Of a stretch of DNA of 64,000 bases, positions 51,337-60,044 are shown piece after piece (the first letter of the stretch is position 1; each line of letters begins with the position of its first letter). The stretch is from JAUIEH01 sp964483375 (GTDB taxonomy: Bacteria > Pseudomonadota > Alphaproteobacteria > Caulobacterales > Maricaulaceae): positions 1 to 64,000 of the forward strand of contig CAZABJ010000004.1 of assembly GCA_964483375.1 (NCBI GenBank), read 5' to 3'. Below the pieces are notes generated by a model that was given only the letters and a program-made list of their open reading frames with translations, was not told where the DNA came from and searched no databases. Position numbers and translations under genes: made by a program.

Positions 51337-52821
51337 ATGGTTCACGGCGGACAACGCGGCGACGCAAGCGAGGGCGGGGGGTGGTCTCAACTGCCCAACC
51401 TCCAGCTTTCCGACTTGGCGCTGATGCTGTGGCGCGAACGCTGGCTTATGGCGGCGGTGGGCGCTGGGGTTCTGGCGATCGGAACCGCTTTCATCGTTTT
51501 CAGGCTTGAGACGACGTACGAGGCCGATGCGCGGGTTCTCGTGCTGTTGGACGACAGCTACTCGCCCAACCCGGTCGTCGGCGAACAATCTCGGCAGAGC
51601 TTTCAGACCCAAGAAACCGTCCAAGCGGAGATCGCCCTTCTTCAGTCGAACGAACTGAAAAACAGGGTGCTGCGCACGCCGGGGTTTGGTCCGTCGGCGA
51701 TTTATCCCCGGCTTACGGCGCGCGGGAACGAAAATGCTGCGCGTCTGGAGGGGTTCGCCGCCCGGCTGATGTCGCGCAATTTCTGGACGGTGATTTCGCC
51801 GAACTCGCCTGCGATCGACGTCTATTTCCGGCATGAAGATCCGGATATGTCCGCCATGGTGCTCAACCAGATTCTCGACGAGTATCAGGACTTCCGTCGC
51901 GAGCAGCTTCTAGACTTCGATGAACGCGGATTGGGCGCGGAGCGGGACGCCGCTGAGGCGCGGCTGTTGGAGCTGAATCGCGAGATCCAAGCGCTGCTGG
52001 CGGCGAACGATATCGGCGATTTTGATGGCGAACGCGCCGCAGCGCAGGAACGGGGAACAACGCTCGCAGACGCTCTTCTCGCCGCCCAAGCGGCGCGAGA
52101 GGCCGCGGAAAGCCAACTTGGGGCGCTGGCGCGGCGCGCCGAAGAAACCCCTGCGGAAATCACCCTTTATGTGGATGACAGCGCAAGCGAGCGCTTGCAG
52201 ACTTTGCTGGTTGAGCGTGACGAGTTGTTGTCGCGCTACCTGCCTGAGAGCCGCCCGGTGCAAGCTGTCGAGCGTCGCATCGCGCAGCTTCAAGCATCCC
52301 TCCAAGAGGGCGGGGTGGAAGGCGGGCTCACCCGGCGCGGCGTTAATCCCGTGCGTCAGGCGCTCGACACCCAACGGCTGCAGCTTGAGGCTGAGGTGGC
52401 GTCCATGCGCCGGCGGGAGGCGGCTCTGACGCGTCAGCTGGATGAGAACCGCGCCCGCCAAATCCGGATCCAGGAGCTCGCCCCGGAATTCGATCGCGTG
52501 GCCCGGGAACGCGCCGCTCTGGAATCAACGGTGCGCAGTCTCGCCGAACGCGAGGAGGCGGGCCGAACCAGACAAGCGATCGCCCGCGACGAGAACGACA
52601 ATGTGCGCATCATTCAACGCGCCATCGCGCCGATCGAAGGGTCGAGCCCCAGACGCTTGGCGTTTGTGGCGTTGGTGTTGCTCGCGGGCTTGTCGGCGTT
52701 GGCGGCGGGGTTGTTGCGGGGCGTGCTGAGGAAAGTCGCCCCCACCCGAAGCTCGGCCGCCCGGACGCTCGGCGTGCCCATCCTCGCGGTGATCGATGCT
52801 GACGCCGTTGCGGCGCGATGA
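51337..52821 (+). CDS. Wzz/GumC-type polysaccharide chain-length regulator (co-polymerase)
   Basis: A 494-residue inner-membrane protein with two transmembrane helices (about 37-55 and 455-475) flanking a large periplasmic domain with long coiled coils (for example LLELNREIQALLAANDI, AQEREGTT-like and RRIAQLQASLQE). The Wzz domain lies at the N-terminus (LSDLALMLWRERWLMAAVGAGV). The protein ends shortly after helix two and carries no kinase; the next gene supplies a kinase-like partner. It controls chain length and export of the polymer. I start at the ATG at 51337, just before the Wzz domain. Confidence 0.92.
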   Translation: MVHGGQRGDASEGGGWSQLPNLQLSDLALMLWRERWLMAAVGAGVLAIGTAFIVFRLETTYEADARVLVLLDDSYSPNPVVGEQSRQSFQTQETVQAEIALLQSNELKNRVLRTPGFGPSAIYPRLTARGNENAARLEGFAARLMSRNFWTVISPNSPAIDVYFRHEDPDMSAMVLNQILDEYQDFRREQLLDFDERGLGAERDAAEARLLELNREIQALLAANDIGDFDGERAAAQERGTTLADALLAAQAAREAAESQLGALARRAEETPAEITLYVDDSASERLQTLLVERDELLSRYLPESRPVQAVERRIAQLQASLQEGGVEGGLTRRGVNPVRQALDTQRLQLEAEVASMRRREAALTRQLDENRARQIRIQELAPEFDRVARERAALESTVRSLAEREEAGRTRQAIARDENDNVRIIQRAIAPIEGSSPRRLAFVALVLLAGLSALAAGLLRGVLRKVAPTRSSAARTLGVPILAVIDADAVAAR

Positions 52822-52839
52822 GGGCGGGGGCGATCAGTC

Positions 52840-53538
52840 ATGACGCATAGCGATTTAAGCCAGCAACTCGGGACACTGACGCAACGGTTTGAAGCCGCAA
52901 CGACGCCGGGCGGCCGAGGGCGCGTCATCGTCTTCATGTCCGCGCGGGAAGACGGACCCCGCGCGATGGTGGCCCGCGAGTTCGCGCGCCAAGTCGCGCG
53001 GACCGCAAAGCGCGGCGTGTGGCTCATCGATCTGGACCTGCACGCCAACACCCATTGTCGGGCGTTTTCTGAGCCGGAGACGGAGCGTCTTTGCGGCGCG
53101 CTCGGCGGAGCGTTCGATGCGACCCAAGGCGAGACGCCGTTCTGGAGCGTTCGCGACGCTCAGGACGCGCCGGTCGAGGGAGAGAACCGCTTCGTCACGC
53201 TGCGGCAGGTCGGCGCCCAGCGACTTTTCGTGTCTCACTTTAACGGGCGCGCCATGCGCGAGGGCTGGCGGGTGCGGATGCGGGACGCTCCGGACTATTG
53301 GCGCGCCGTGCGCCAGGCGGCGGATCTCATCGTGGTTGACGCCCCCGCGCGCGCGCGCTCGGCGGTCGGGCTTACCGTTGCGCCGCGGGCGAACGGGGTT
53401 GTCGTCGTCACCGCCGATCACGGCCCGGCGCTTGCTGAGGCGCGCAGGGTGATTGCTGAGATTGAAGGGCGCGGCGCGCGCTGCGAGGGCGCGGTCCTGT
53501 TGGGCGGCGTGGGGAGCGCGCGCGGCGAAGCGGCCTAA
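52840..53538 (+). CDS. BY-kinase/CpsD-like P-loop protein with degenerate Walker A
   Basis: A 232-residue protein following the Wzz-like gene where a tyrosine autokinase is expected. Strand topology fits: VIVFMSARE, Walker A' VWLIDLDL (Asp64, Asp66) and Walker B LIVVDAPA. But the Walker A loop, normally SxxxGEGKST, reads SAREDGPRAMVA, without the Gly-Lys-Ser/Thr needed to hold ATP. There is no C-terminal tyrosine cluster either. It is therefore probably a catalytically inactive regulator of chain length, or a heavily diverged kinase. Confidence 0.8.
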   Translation: MTHSDLSQQLGTLTQRFEAATTPGGRGRVIVFMSAREDGPRAMVAREFARQVARTAKRGVWLIDLDLHANTHCRAFSEPETERLCGALGGAFDATQGETPFWSVRDAQDAPVEGENRFVTLRQVGAQRLFVSHFNGRAMREGWRVRMRDAPDYWRAVRQAADLIVVDAPARARSAVGLTVAPRANGVVVVTADHGPALAEARRVIAEIEGRGARCEGAVLLGGVGSARGEAA

Positions 53539-53544
53539 AGACCA

Positions 53545-54870
53545 ATGCGGCGAGCGGCGACCTACGACCAGCCGGCGCAAACGCGCGGGCCCACAGTGGC
53601 GGATGCTGCGGCGTGGGGCGAGCACGCCTTCGTCGTCCTCGCCTTGTTGTTGTTCTCCGGCGCGCTGTTGCCGACCCTGTTCGCCTCGGCGGAACGGCCG
53701 GAATCCTCAGCATTTCTCCGAATGCTTTGGCTGCCGGTCTATGCCGGCGCATTGATCGGTTTGGCCGCAAGGCCGCTCCGTTTCTTGTCGGCGGGCTTCC
53801 AGGCTTGGCTGCTCGTCATACCGGTGGCGATCGCGTTGGCGTCCGTCATGTGGGCGATCGATCCCGGCATCGCGCTGCGCCGCGCGATTGCGTTGGCGAT
53901 GACCACGGCTTTCGGGATGTATCTCGCGGTCCGCTACGATTGGCGCGGGCTGGTTCAGATCCTGGCGGTGACTTTCGCCATTCTTGCGGTCGGCAACGCG
54001 CTGATTTCCGTCGGGCTCCCGTCGCTCGGCGTGCACCAAGACGTGAACGCCGGCGCTTGGAAGGGCATGTGGTTTGAGAAGAACACGCTCGGTGCGGAAA
54101 TGGCCCGGGGCGCGCTTATTTTCGCCTGCGCGGCCCTGTACCGCCCCCAGCAGAAGTGGCTCTGGGGCGGTTTGCTGGTCCTTGCGGTCGCCTTGGTGAT
54201 TTTGTCCCAGTCCAAGACCTCATTGCTGGCCTTGATGCTCGGTTTCGGCACGATGCTGGCCATTGGGACGCTGAGAACGGGCCCGGCCACGGCTTTGATG
54301 TTCGGCTATGCGGGGGTGTTGGGCGCGGCGTCGTTTCTCAGTTTCGTCCTGATCGCGCCGGAGGTCTTTTTCGGCCTGATGGGCAAAGACGTCACCCTGA
54401 CCGGGCGGACCCAGATCTGGACGATTTTGCTAGAGTTTCTCCAGGAGCGCTTTTGGCTCGGATACGGCTATCAGACCTTCTGGGAAGACCCTCTCGGCCC
54501 GGCCTTCTACGTTCGCGAGGCCACCCAGTGGAATGTCCCCACCGCCCATAACGGCTGGCTGGAGGTGGCGTTGTCCATCGGCGTGGTCGGCGCGGCGGTC
54601 TGCGCGCTGGGGCTGCTCGCGACCCTGGTGTTGGCCTTCATCCGCATCCCCCGCGGCAAAGACGTGTATCTTTGTTTGCCTTGGCTGATGCTGTTTTTGC
54701 TGTTCTCGATTTCCGAGAGTTCGATCCTAGAACGCAACAGTCTGACCTGGGTGATCTTCATTGCGCTCGCCACCAAGCTGATGGTGGGCGCGAAGGACGC
54801 ATTGGAAGCCCCGCCTGCGCCTGGAATGCGGTCGCCCCGCCTGTCGCGACGCGCTGGTCCGTTCCGGTAG
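53545..54870 (+). CDS. O-antigen ligase/polymerase family membrane protein
   Basis: A 441-residue multi-spanning inner-membrane protein (10-12 helices) of the WaaL/Wzy/ExoQ family. A large periplasmic loop precedes the C-terminal helices (WNVPTAHNGWLEVALSIGVVG is the family's conserved H-N-x-W-L-E motif), and WFEKNTLGAEMARG is the upstream conserved loop. It probably polymerises exopolysaccharide repeat units on undecaprenyl pyrophosphate. It starts 6 bp after the kinase-like gene. Confidence 0.9.
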   Translation: MRRAATYDQPAQTRGPTVADAAAWGEHAFVVLALLLFSGALLPTLFASAERPESSAFLRMLWLPVYAGALIGLAARPLRFLSAGFQAWLLVIPVAIALASVMWAIDPGIALRRAIALAMTTAFGMYLAVRYDWRGLVQILAVTFAILAVGNALISVGLPSLGVHQDVNAGAWKGMWFEKNTLGAEMARGALIFACAALYRPQQKWLWGGLLVLAVALVILSQSKTSLLALMLGFGTMLAIGTLRTGPATALMFGYAGVLGAASFLSFVLIAPEVFFGLMGKDVTLTGRTQIWTILLEFLQERFWLGYGYQTFWEDPLGPAFYVREATQWNVPTAHNGWLEVALSIGVVGAAVCALGLLATLVLAFIRIPRGKDVYLCLPWLMLFLLFSISESSILERNSLTWVIFIALATKLMVGAKDALEAPPAPGMRSPRLSRRAGPFR

Positions 54871-54872
54871 CT

Positions 54873-55805
54873 TCAGCGCGGCTGACGCGCAGCGGCCCGG
54901 CCGTAAAAGCGAAACTCAAACATTGGCATCCAGAAGATCTTGCCCAGCCCTTTGACGGCTCGATCAAGCAGGGCGAGGCGCTGGGGCGCGCGGATGATCC
55001 ACGCGCCTGCCGCGGCAAGTCCGTAGCCGGCCGATTGCGCGAGCCCCACCCCCATCCAAAACGCCACCCCAAGATAATCGGCAGGTTTCGCCGCCGCGCA
55101 GGCTTGGCTTGGGCTTTGTCCGTAGGCGAAGCTTCTGCGAAGGATGTAGCGCAACCTCGCGCGAGAGGGCGGAACGACCTCCCAAACGCGCGCGCTCGGC
55201 GCCCAACCGAACCGAGCGCCGGCGCGCAAAAGCGGGGCGAACAGATAGTCGTCTTCTCCGCCGATTTCATTGGCGCGCGCATCGAACGGTTCTGGAGGCA
55301 AGCCCAGGGCCTGCCTGTCGAGAAGGCAGTTTCCGCATCCGTAAAAATCATCAAGCAGCCGCTCTTCGTCGCCCGCGTCACGGGAGAAGAAGTCGCTGAG
55401 AAAGCCTGCGTGCGCATGGTCGGGATCGGGCAGTCGCGCGACGACGCGGCCGAAGACGATGGGGGCGTCGAGCCGCGTGTGGGCGGCTAGCAGCTCGCTC
55501 AGCCAATTCGGGTCGGCGATTTCGTCATCGTCGAGAAAGGCGATTTTCGGCGCCCGGGCGACCCTAAGCGCTGCATTGCGGGCGTTGGCCACGCCCGGTT
55601 GCGGCTCGCTCAGCCCCGTAAACGGTATCGGCGCTTCCGCCCGCAACATCTCGATGGCGTCGGCGGCGGAATTGTCGGGACAATTGTCGACGACCACCAG
55701 CTCGTAAGCGACGTCCGCCATCCCGGTTTGCGCGAAGGCCGAGCGCGCGGCGGTCAGAAGCTGGTCGGGCCGCCGGAATGTCGGGATGACCACGGAGAGC
55801 TGCAT
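54873..55805 (-). CDS. Glycosyltransferase family 2
   Basis: A 310-residue GT-A fold enzyme. The nucleotide-sugar site begins LSVVIPTFRRPDQLLTAARSA, and the metal-binding acidic motif is FLDDDE. The C-terminal part has a hydrophobic patch (about 240-262) that may associate with the membrane. It transfers one sugar during repeat-unit assembly; donor is unknown. The ATG at 55805 overlaps the deacetylase stop (ATGA). It is convergent with the ligase gene, with 2 bp between stops. Confidence 0.93.
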   Translation of the reverse strand: MQLSVVIPTFRRPDQLLTAARSAFAQTGMADVAYELVVVDNCPDNSAADAIEMLRAEAPIPFTGLSEPQPGVANARNAALRVARAPKIAFLDDDEIADPNWLSELLAAHTRLDAPIVFGRVVARLPDPDHAHAGFLSDFFSRDAGDEERLLDDFYGCGNCLLDRQALGLPPEPFDARANEIGGEDDYLFAPLLRAGARFGWAPSARVWEVVPPSRARLRYILRRSFAYGQSPSQACAAAKPADYLGVAFWMGVGLAQSAGYGLAAAGAWIIRAPQRLALLDRAVKGLGKIFWMPMFEFRFYGRAAARQPR

Positions 55806-56575
55806 CACGCCGCCCTCGCCAGAATGTCCCGGGCGGCTTCGCCCATGGTTTTGACCGCTGCGCCTGAGGCCGTCACCGCGTCCACCACGCGATAGAGTTC
55901 GCTCGGACGCGCGCCCCATTCGCTTGGGTTTTCGCGCACGTCATGAAGATAGAGCACCAGCCATCCGCCGGTTTTTTGGGCGCGCTCCAACAGTCTCAGC
56001 GCCCGCTTTACGCCGAACTCCCCGCCGTCCAGTCCCACGGCGAGCACATAGCCGCAGTCGACGGTTCGCTGATTGAGGCCGGGCGCGACGCTGCGGAGGG
56101 TGTCGAAGCGGGGCGTCAAATAGCGCTTGGCCGCAAGTGAGGATTGCCCAAAGGGAAAGGCGAACGAGCGCAACGGCGCGCCATGTCCCATCGCTGCGAT
56201 CGCTTGAGCGTTGCGCGCCAGTTCGTTTTCAATTTGCGCGGTCGACGCTTCAGCGCAGTCGAGGTGGCTGTAGGTGTGGCATCCGATTTCATGGCCGCGT
56301 TCGGCCAGCCCCAGAAGGTCGCTGGGCTCGAACAGCGCGCCGAGATGGTTTTCCTGTCCCGCAAACCCCGCGGCGCAGTAATAGGTTCCGCGAAAGCCCG
56401 CGGCTTCGAGGATCGCAGCGCCCTCATCGGCGGCGGATCGGGGAAAGTCGTCGAACGTAATCGACACGGTCGGCCGTTCGCCGCGGATTGGCGCCGGCGT
56501 CCGGGCGGCGTAGCGCACCAAGCGGCGCTGGACTTTGCCCAATAGGCCGCCGCCATCGTGGTAAGCGTCACTCAT
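55805..56575 (-). CDS. Polysaccharide deacetylase (NodB homology domain)
   Basis: A 256-residue CE4-type protein. The catalytic motif 1 TFDDF carries the base and metal Asp (SITFDDFPRSAADEG), and motif 2 HTYSH gives the metal-binding histidines (GHEIGCHTYSHLDC). The later motifs (RSFAFPFGQ, WLVLYLHDV) are recognisable. No signal peptide is obvious, so it may act on a membrane-linked intermediate or be exported by another route. It overlaps glycosyltransferase genes on both sides. Confidence 0.9.
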   Translation of the reverse strand: MSDAYHDGGGLLGKVQRRLVRYAARTPAPIRGERPTVSITFDDFPRSAADEGAAILEAAGFRGTYYCAAGFAGQENHLGALFEPSDLLGLAERGHEIGCHTYSHLDCAEASTAQIENELARNAQAIAAMGHGAPLRSFAFPFGQSSLAAKRYLTPRFDTLRSVAPGLNQRTVDCGYVLAVGLDGGEFGVKRALRLLERAQKTGGWLVLYLHDVRENPSEWGARPSELYRVVDAVTASGAAVKTMGEAARDILARAA

Positions 56576-57534
56576 GTGAGGGCTTCTCCATACCAGCTGG
56601 CGCGCCACAGCTTCAGCGCCAGCACCCGTGCGGTCATGGGCGTCATGCCGTAGCGATCGCGCGCGAGCGCGGCGAATAGGGGGCGAAGCGCCCGCGCCGC
56701 CGGCGCGCGTGAGAGGGCGCGGGCGACTTTGAAGCTGGGCAACGCCTGAGCGAGGTCGGGGTGACGCTCGACGAAACGGCGAAAATTCGGGGCGGACTTC
56801 TGGAACTTGGACAAGAGCTTGTCCGGGCTTTCAAGGCCCAGATGGGTCGCGGTGTTGTCCACATGCCGAATGGGGGTCAGCTGGGCTACGCGGGCGGCCC
56901 ATTCCACGTCCTCCCAGCCCCATCCTGCGAACCCGTCGTCAAACGGCGCGGCTTCGAGAATGTCCCGGCGCACCATTAGGTTGCTCGTGTAGACGAATTT
57001 TGCGGGCTGCTCGTCCCTCACCATAGCGGGCGGGCATTCGGAGGAGGCCGAAAACGCCCGGTGCAGCGCAGTCTCGCGAGAGCGCGGGGCGCGATCCACC
57101 GAAAAGCCGCCAAAGGCCACGCCGGGGTCTTCGGTTTCGATCAGCGACACCCATCGCGCCAAGAAGTGCGGGCTGTCTGGCAGCATGTCGGCGTCCAGAA
57201 ACAGGACATGGCGTCCGCGCGCCTCCGCGAAGAGCCTGTTGCGGGCGACGGAGCGTCCGCGATTGACCTGGTCGGACAGGAGCGCAACGGGGCAGGGCGC
57301 GTCTTCGACGAGCGCGGCAAGACGCTGCAGCAGCGCGTAGTCGCCTGTTCCATCGTCATACAGAATAATTTCCACCGAGTTCGGATCGGGGCCCCCGCCC
57401 AGTTCTTCGCCCAACGCAAGCAAGAGCGGGGCGGGGTCGTCGCCCTTAAACGGGGTCAACACCGACAAGTCGGGCTCGGCGTCAGTGATGCTGGCGCTGC
57501 GCCAGCATGCGAGGATGTCGGCATGCACCGTCAT
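56572..57534 (-). CDS. Glycosyltransferase family 2-like with galactosyltransferase-type C-terminus
   Basis: A 320-residue GT-A enzyme. Its nucleotide-binding part is shown by DLSVLTPFKGDD and VEIILYDDGTGD, the DxD motif by LFLDADMLPD, and WGWEDVEWAAR is the conserved C-terminal motif of the Glyco_transf_7C/GT2 type. The start at 57534 overlaps the flippase stop (ATGA). It should add one sugar to the lipid-linked unit; donor is unknown. Confidence 0.92.
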   Translation of the reverse strand: MTVHADILACWRSASITDAEPDLSVLTPFKGDDPAPLLLALGEELGGGPDPNSVEIILYDDGTGDYALLQRLAALVEDAPCPVALLSDQVNRGRSVARNRLFAEARGRHVLFLDADMLPDSPHFLARWVSLIETEDPGVAFGGFSVDRAPRSRETALHRAFSASSECPPAMVRDEQPAKFVYTSNLMVRRDILEAAPFDDGFAGWGWEDVEWAARVAQLTPIRHVDNTATHLGLESPDKLLSKFQKSAPNFRRFVERHPDLAQALPSFKVARALSRAPAARALRPLFAALARDRYGMTPMTARVLALKLWRASWYGEALT

Positions 57535-58847
57535 GAAGCCTCCGCAGAGCGTAGCTGGCCGCGCAGTTCCGTGAGCCAGGCGCGGCAACCGCCAATGTCG
57601 AGCGCGAGGGCGGCGAGGCCGTAAACCGTCGCTCCCGTCCCGGCTTTAAGCAAAAGCTCGACCACTGCGAGGTCGGGGAGGCTGGGCATCAGCCGCACGC
57701 CAAGCGCCATAAGGCCGCAGGCGACGAGGGCCTTGCCAAGCGTCAGCCAGGGCAAGGGCAGCGGGAAGAGCCGCCGGCCCCAAACCGCGCACAGCGTGAT
57801 TCCGACGGCATAGGCCGCAACCGTCGCCCAGACCGCGCCCATAATCCCGTAAAGCGGGATCCACCAGAGATTGAGCCCGACATTCAGCGCTGCGGGCGCC
57901 GCCATGGACAGCGCCATCTGGCCTGAGCGGTTCGCCAGCAAGAAGGACTGGTGGATGTAGTATGTCATCACACCGTTGAGAAAGCCCGCAAAGGCGATGG
58001 GCGGGATGACCCTGATCGCATCAGCGCGATAGCTTTCCTCAAGCATCACCGTNNNNNNNNNNNNNNNNNNNNNNNNNNNNNNNNNNNNNNNNNNNNNNNN
58101 NNNNNNNNNNNNNNNNNNNNNNNNNNNNNNNNNNNNNNNNNNNNNNNNNNNNCGGTCCGCCACCGCGAGGGTTTCTTCGAAGAACAACGACGCCGAAACC
58201 GCCCCGCCATAGCCGAACATGACCTTGAGCCGTCCCAAATCCGGGCGTCCCGGTTTGGCGCGGCGCAGCATGGAGGGAAGGTCGACGAGCGCGACGATCA
58301 GAGCTGCAACGAAGAGCCCCCCGATCGGTCCCGCGCCCTGAAGGTCCGTGGCGAGGACCAGAGCGACCCCGAGGAGAAAGCCGAACAGGGTTTGAGTGGT
58401 CTGCAGCGCTGAAACGCGGGCGACCTCTCGCGCCGCCCGGCGGGCCTCAAGAGAGAGGCGCTGCACCCCGCTGACGACGATGACGCCGAAAGCAAAGCCC
58501 AACAGCGCGCCCCAATCGCCCGTCACGCCGGAGGCGTGCGCGATGATGAGCGCGCCGCCGCCAAGCGCTGCAAGCGCTGCGGTGACGGCGGCCGCTGCGG
58601 CGAAGGCGGTGGCGAGGTCTTGGGCGACGTCGCCGCGTTCCTCGGCCATGGCGTAGCGCCGCGCCACTGCGGCTTCGAGCCATGTGAAGAACGTCTGATG
58701 GATAAGCGCGAGCGCAGAGATCGCGAGCGCGTAGCGGCCGTATTCAGAGGGCTCTAGCAGCCGGGTCAGGATGAACACGCCGCCGAAACCGACAAGCGCG
58801 TTGGCGGCGTGAGCCGGCACGTAGCCGAGGAGATGTCTCAGCAACAT
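57531..58847 (-). CDS. Polysaccharide flippase (Wzx/MATE-like), interrupted by assembly gap
   Basis: A multi-helix membrane protein that flips lipid-linked repeat units. The N-terminus (LGYVPAHAANALVGFGGVFILTRLLEPSEYG) and C-terminal helices are typical of the Wzx/polysaccharide biosynthesis family. A run of 100 N from 58053 to 58152 falls in the middle, just after ETLAVAD and before the TVMLEESYRAD region. Both sides are in one frame, but family members have more residues here than the gap allows, so its length is probably arbitrary. The ATG at 58847 has AAGGAGCGGCGTG upstream. It is the first gene of the minus-strand quartet. Confidence 0.88.
   Translation of the reverse strand: MLLRHLLGYVPAHAANALVGFGGVFILTRLLEPSEYGRYALAISALALIHQTFFTWLEAAVARRYAMAEERGDVAQDLATAFAAAAAVTAALAALGGGALIIAHASGVTGDWGALLGFAFGVIVVSGVQRLSLEARRAAREVARVSALQTTQTLFGFLLGVALVLATDLQGAGPIGGLFVAALIVALVDLPSMLRRAKPGRPDLGRLKVMFGYGGAVSASLFFEETLAVADXXXXXXXXXXXXXXXXXXXXXXXXXXXXXXXXXXTVMLEESYRADAIRVIPPIAFAGFLNGVMTYYIHQSFLLANRSGQMALSMAAPAALNVGLNLWWIPLYGIMGAVWATVAAYAVGITLCAVWGRRLFPLPLPWLTLGKALVACGLMALGVRLMPSLPDLAVVELLLKAGTGATVYGLAALALDIGGCRAWLTELRGQLRSAEAS
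58053..58152. other. 100-N assembly gap
   Basis: Exactly 100 unknown bases inside the flippase gene. The round number suggests a scaffolding placeholder rather than a measured length. Confidence 0.98.
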
Positions 58848-58938
58848 CACGCCGCTCCTTATACGGAAAAACATCCGTTGTTTACTCGAGTGCGCCTACA
58901 GTCGCATGCGAATTCTTGCAGCGAGGTTCAGATCCGCG

Positions 58939-60024
58939 ATGGTGATCGAGATCAAATCGCCCGCCGCCTTGAATGAGGCGGAACGCAAAGCGTGGGCCGC
59001 GATCAGGACGGCCTCGCCGGGACTGCGCAGCCCCTATTTCGGTCTCGGTTTCATCGAAGAAGCCGCCGCGGTTCGGCCGCGCGCGCGCGTCGCGGTGATG
59101 CGGTGCGAGGCGGGCGAGATCGTAGGGTTCTTGCCCTATCAAGCGGACCCCTTAGGCTTCGCCAGGCCTGTCGCCGGGCCCATGTCCGACGCCAATGGCT
59201 TCCTTGTCGCCCCTGAGACCGACGTCGACGTCCATGCCGTGATGCGGGCCGCGCGATTGGGCGTGTTCGCCTTCACCTTCGCTCCGGGGGGCCAACGCGC
59301 CTTGGGCCGGTTCGCCCGCCAGCGGTTCGGCGGCCATGTGGTGGATCTAAGCCAGGGCGCGGAGGACTACTTCGCGAAGCGGCGCGCCAAGCATGGCAAC
59401 ATGTTTAAGAACTTGCCGCGCAAGCGGCGGAAGCTTGAGCGGGAGTGGGGCGAGTTGGTCTTTCGGGTCGACGACCGTCGGCCTGAGGCGTTCAAGACCC
59501 TCTTGGCGTGGAAAAGCGCGCAATACGCTGCATCGGGACATTTCGACGTATTCAGCGTCACCTGGACGCGGGCCCTGCTTCAGAGGCTTTGGGCCCGCAG
59601 CCCCGCCGCGCCGCCCTATGGGATTTTCTCCACCCTCGAAGCGGGCGGACGGCTGGTCGCCGCCCATTTCGGCATGATCGAAGGGGCGGTCTGGCATTAC
59701 TGGTTCCCCGCCTATGACGTGGAGGCGCAGACCTTCAGCCCGGGGCAGATCCTTTTGTCGTCGATGATCGAAGCCGCCGAGGCGCTCGGGGTGAGCGAGG
59801 TGCATCTGGGGGCGGGCGACAACCGATATAAGCGGGAGTTCTCCAGCTATGAGGCGGCGCTGATGTCGGGGGTCGCGCATGCGCCGTCGCCCGCCGCTTT
59901 CGGCTGGCGGGCGGCTTCGCTTGCGGCGCGGAGTTGGCGCGGGGCGCCGGTGGGGCGTGTCGCTGAGCTGCCCGGGCGGGCCCTGCGCCGGCTCGACCGG
60001 ATCGTCGGCTTTCGGGTCGGCTAG
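58939..60024 (+). CDS. GNAT/CelD-like acyltransferase of exopolysaccharide locus
   Basis: A ~361-residue protein of the FemAB-like double-GNAT type linked to cellulose and exopolysaccharide biosynthesis (CelD/BcsL). Motifs are SPYFGLGFIEEAAAVRP near the N-terminus, KRRAKHGNMFKNLPRKRRKLE, and a second GNAT half with GGRLVAAHFGMIEGAVWHYWFPAYD. VSEVHLGAGDNRYKREFSS ends the domain. I use the ATG at 58939, matching the usual family N-terminus; 58906 is possible. It may add an acyl or amino-acid substituent to the polymer. Confidence 0.85.
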   Translation: MVIEIKSPAALNEAERKAWAAIRTASPGLRSPYFGLGFIEEAAAVRPRARVAVMRCEAGEIVGFLPYQADPLGFARPVAGPMSDANGFLVAPETDVDVHAVMRAARLGVFAFTFAPGGQRALGRFARQRFGGHVVDLSQGAEDYFAKRRAKHGNMFKNLPRKRRKLEREWGELVFRVDDRRPEAFKTLLAWKSAQYAASGHFDVFSVTWTRALLQRLWARSPAAPPYGIFSTLEAGGRLVAAHFGMIEGAVWHYWFPAYDVEAQTFSPGQILLSSMIEAAEALGVSEVHLGAGDNRYKREFSSYEAALMSGVAHAPSPAAFGWRAASLAARSWRGAPVGRVAELPGRALRRLDRIVGFRVG

Positions 60025-60044
60025 CGTTTCCCGCGGCGCGACGG

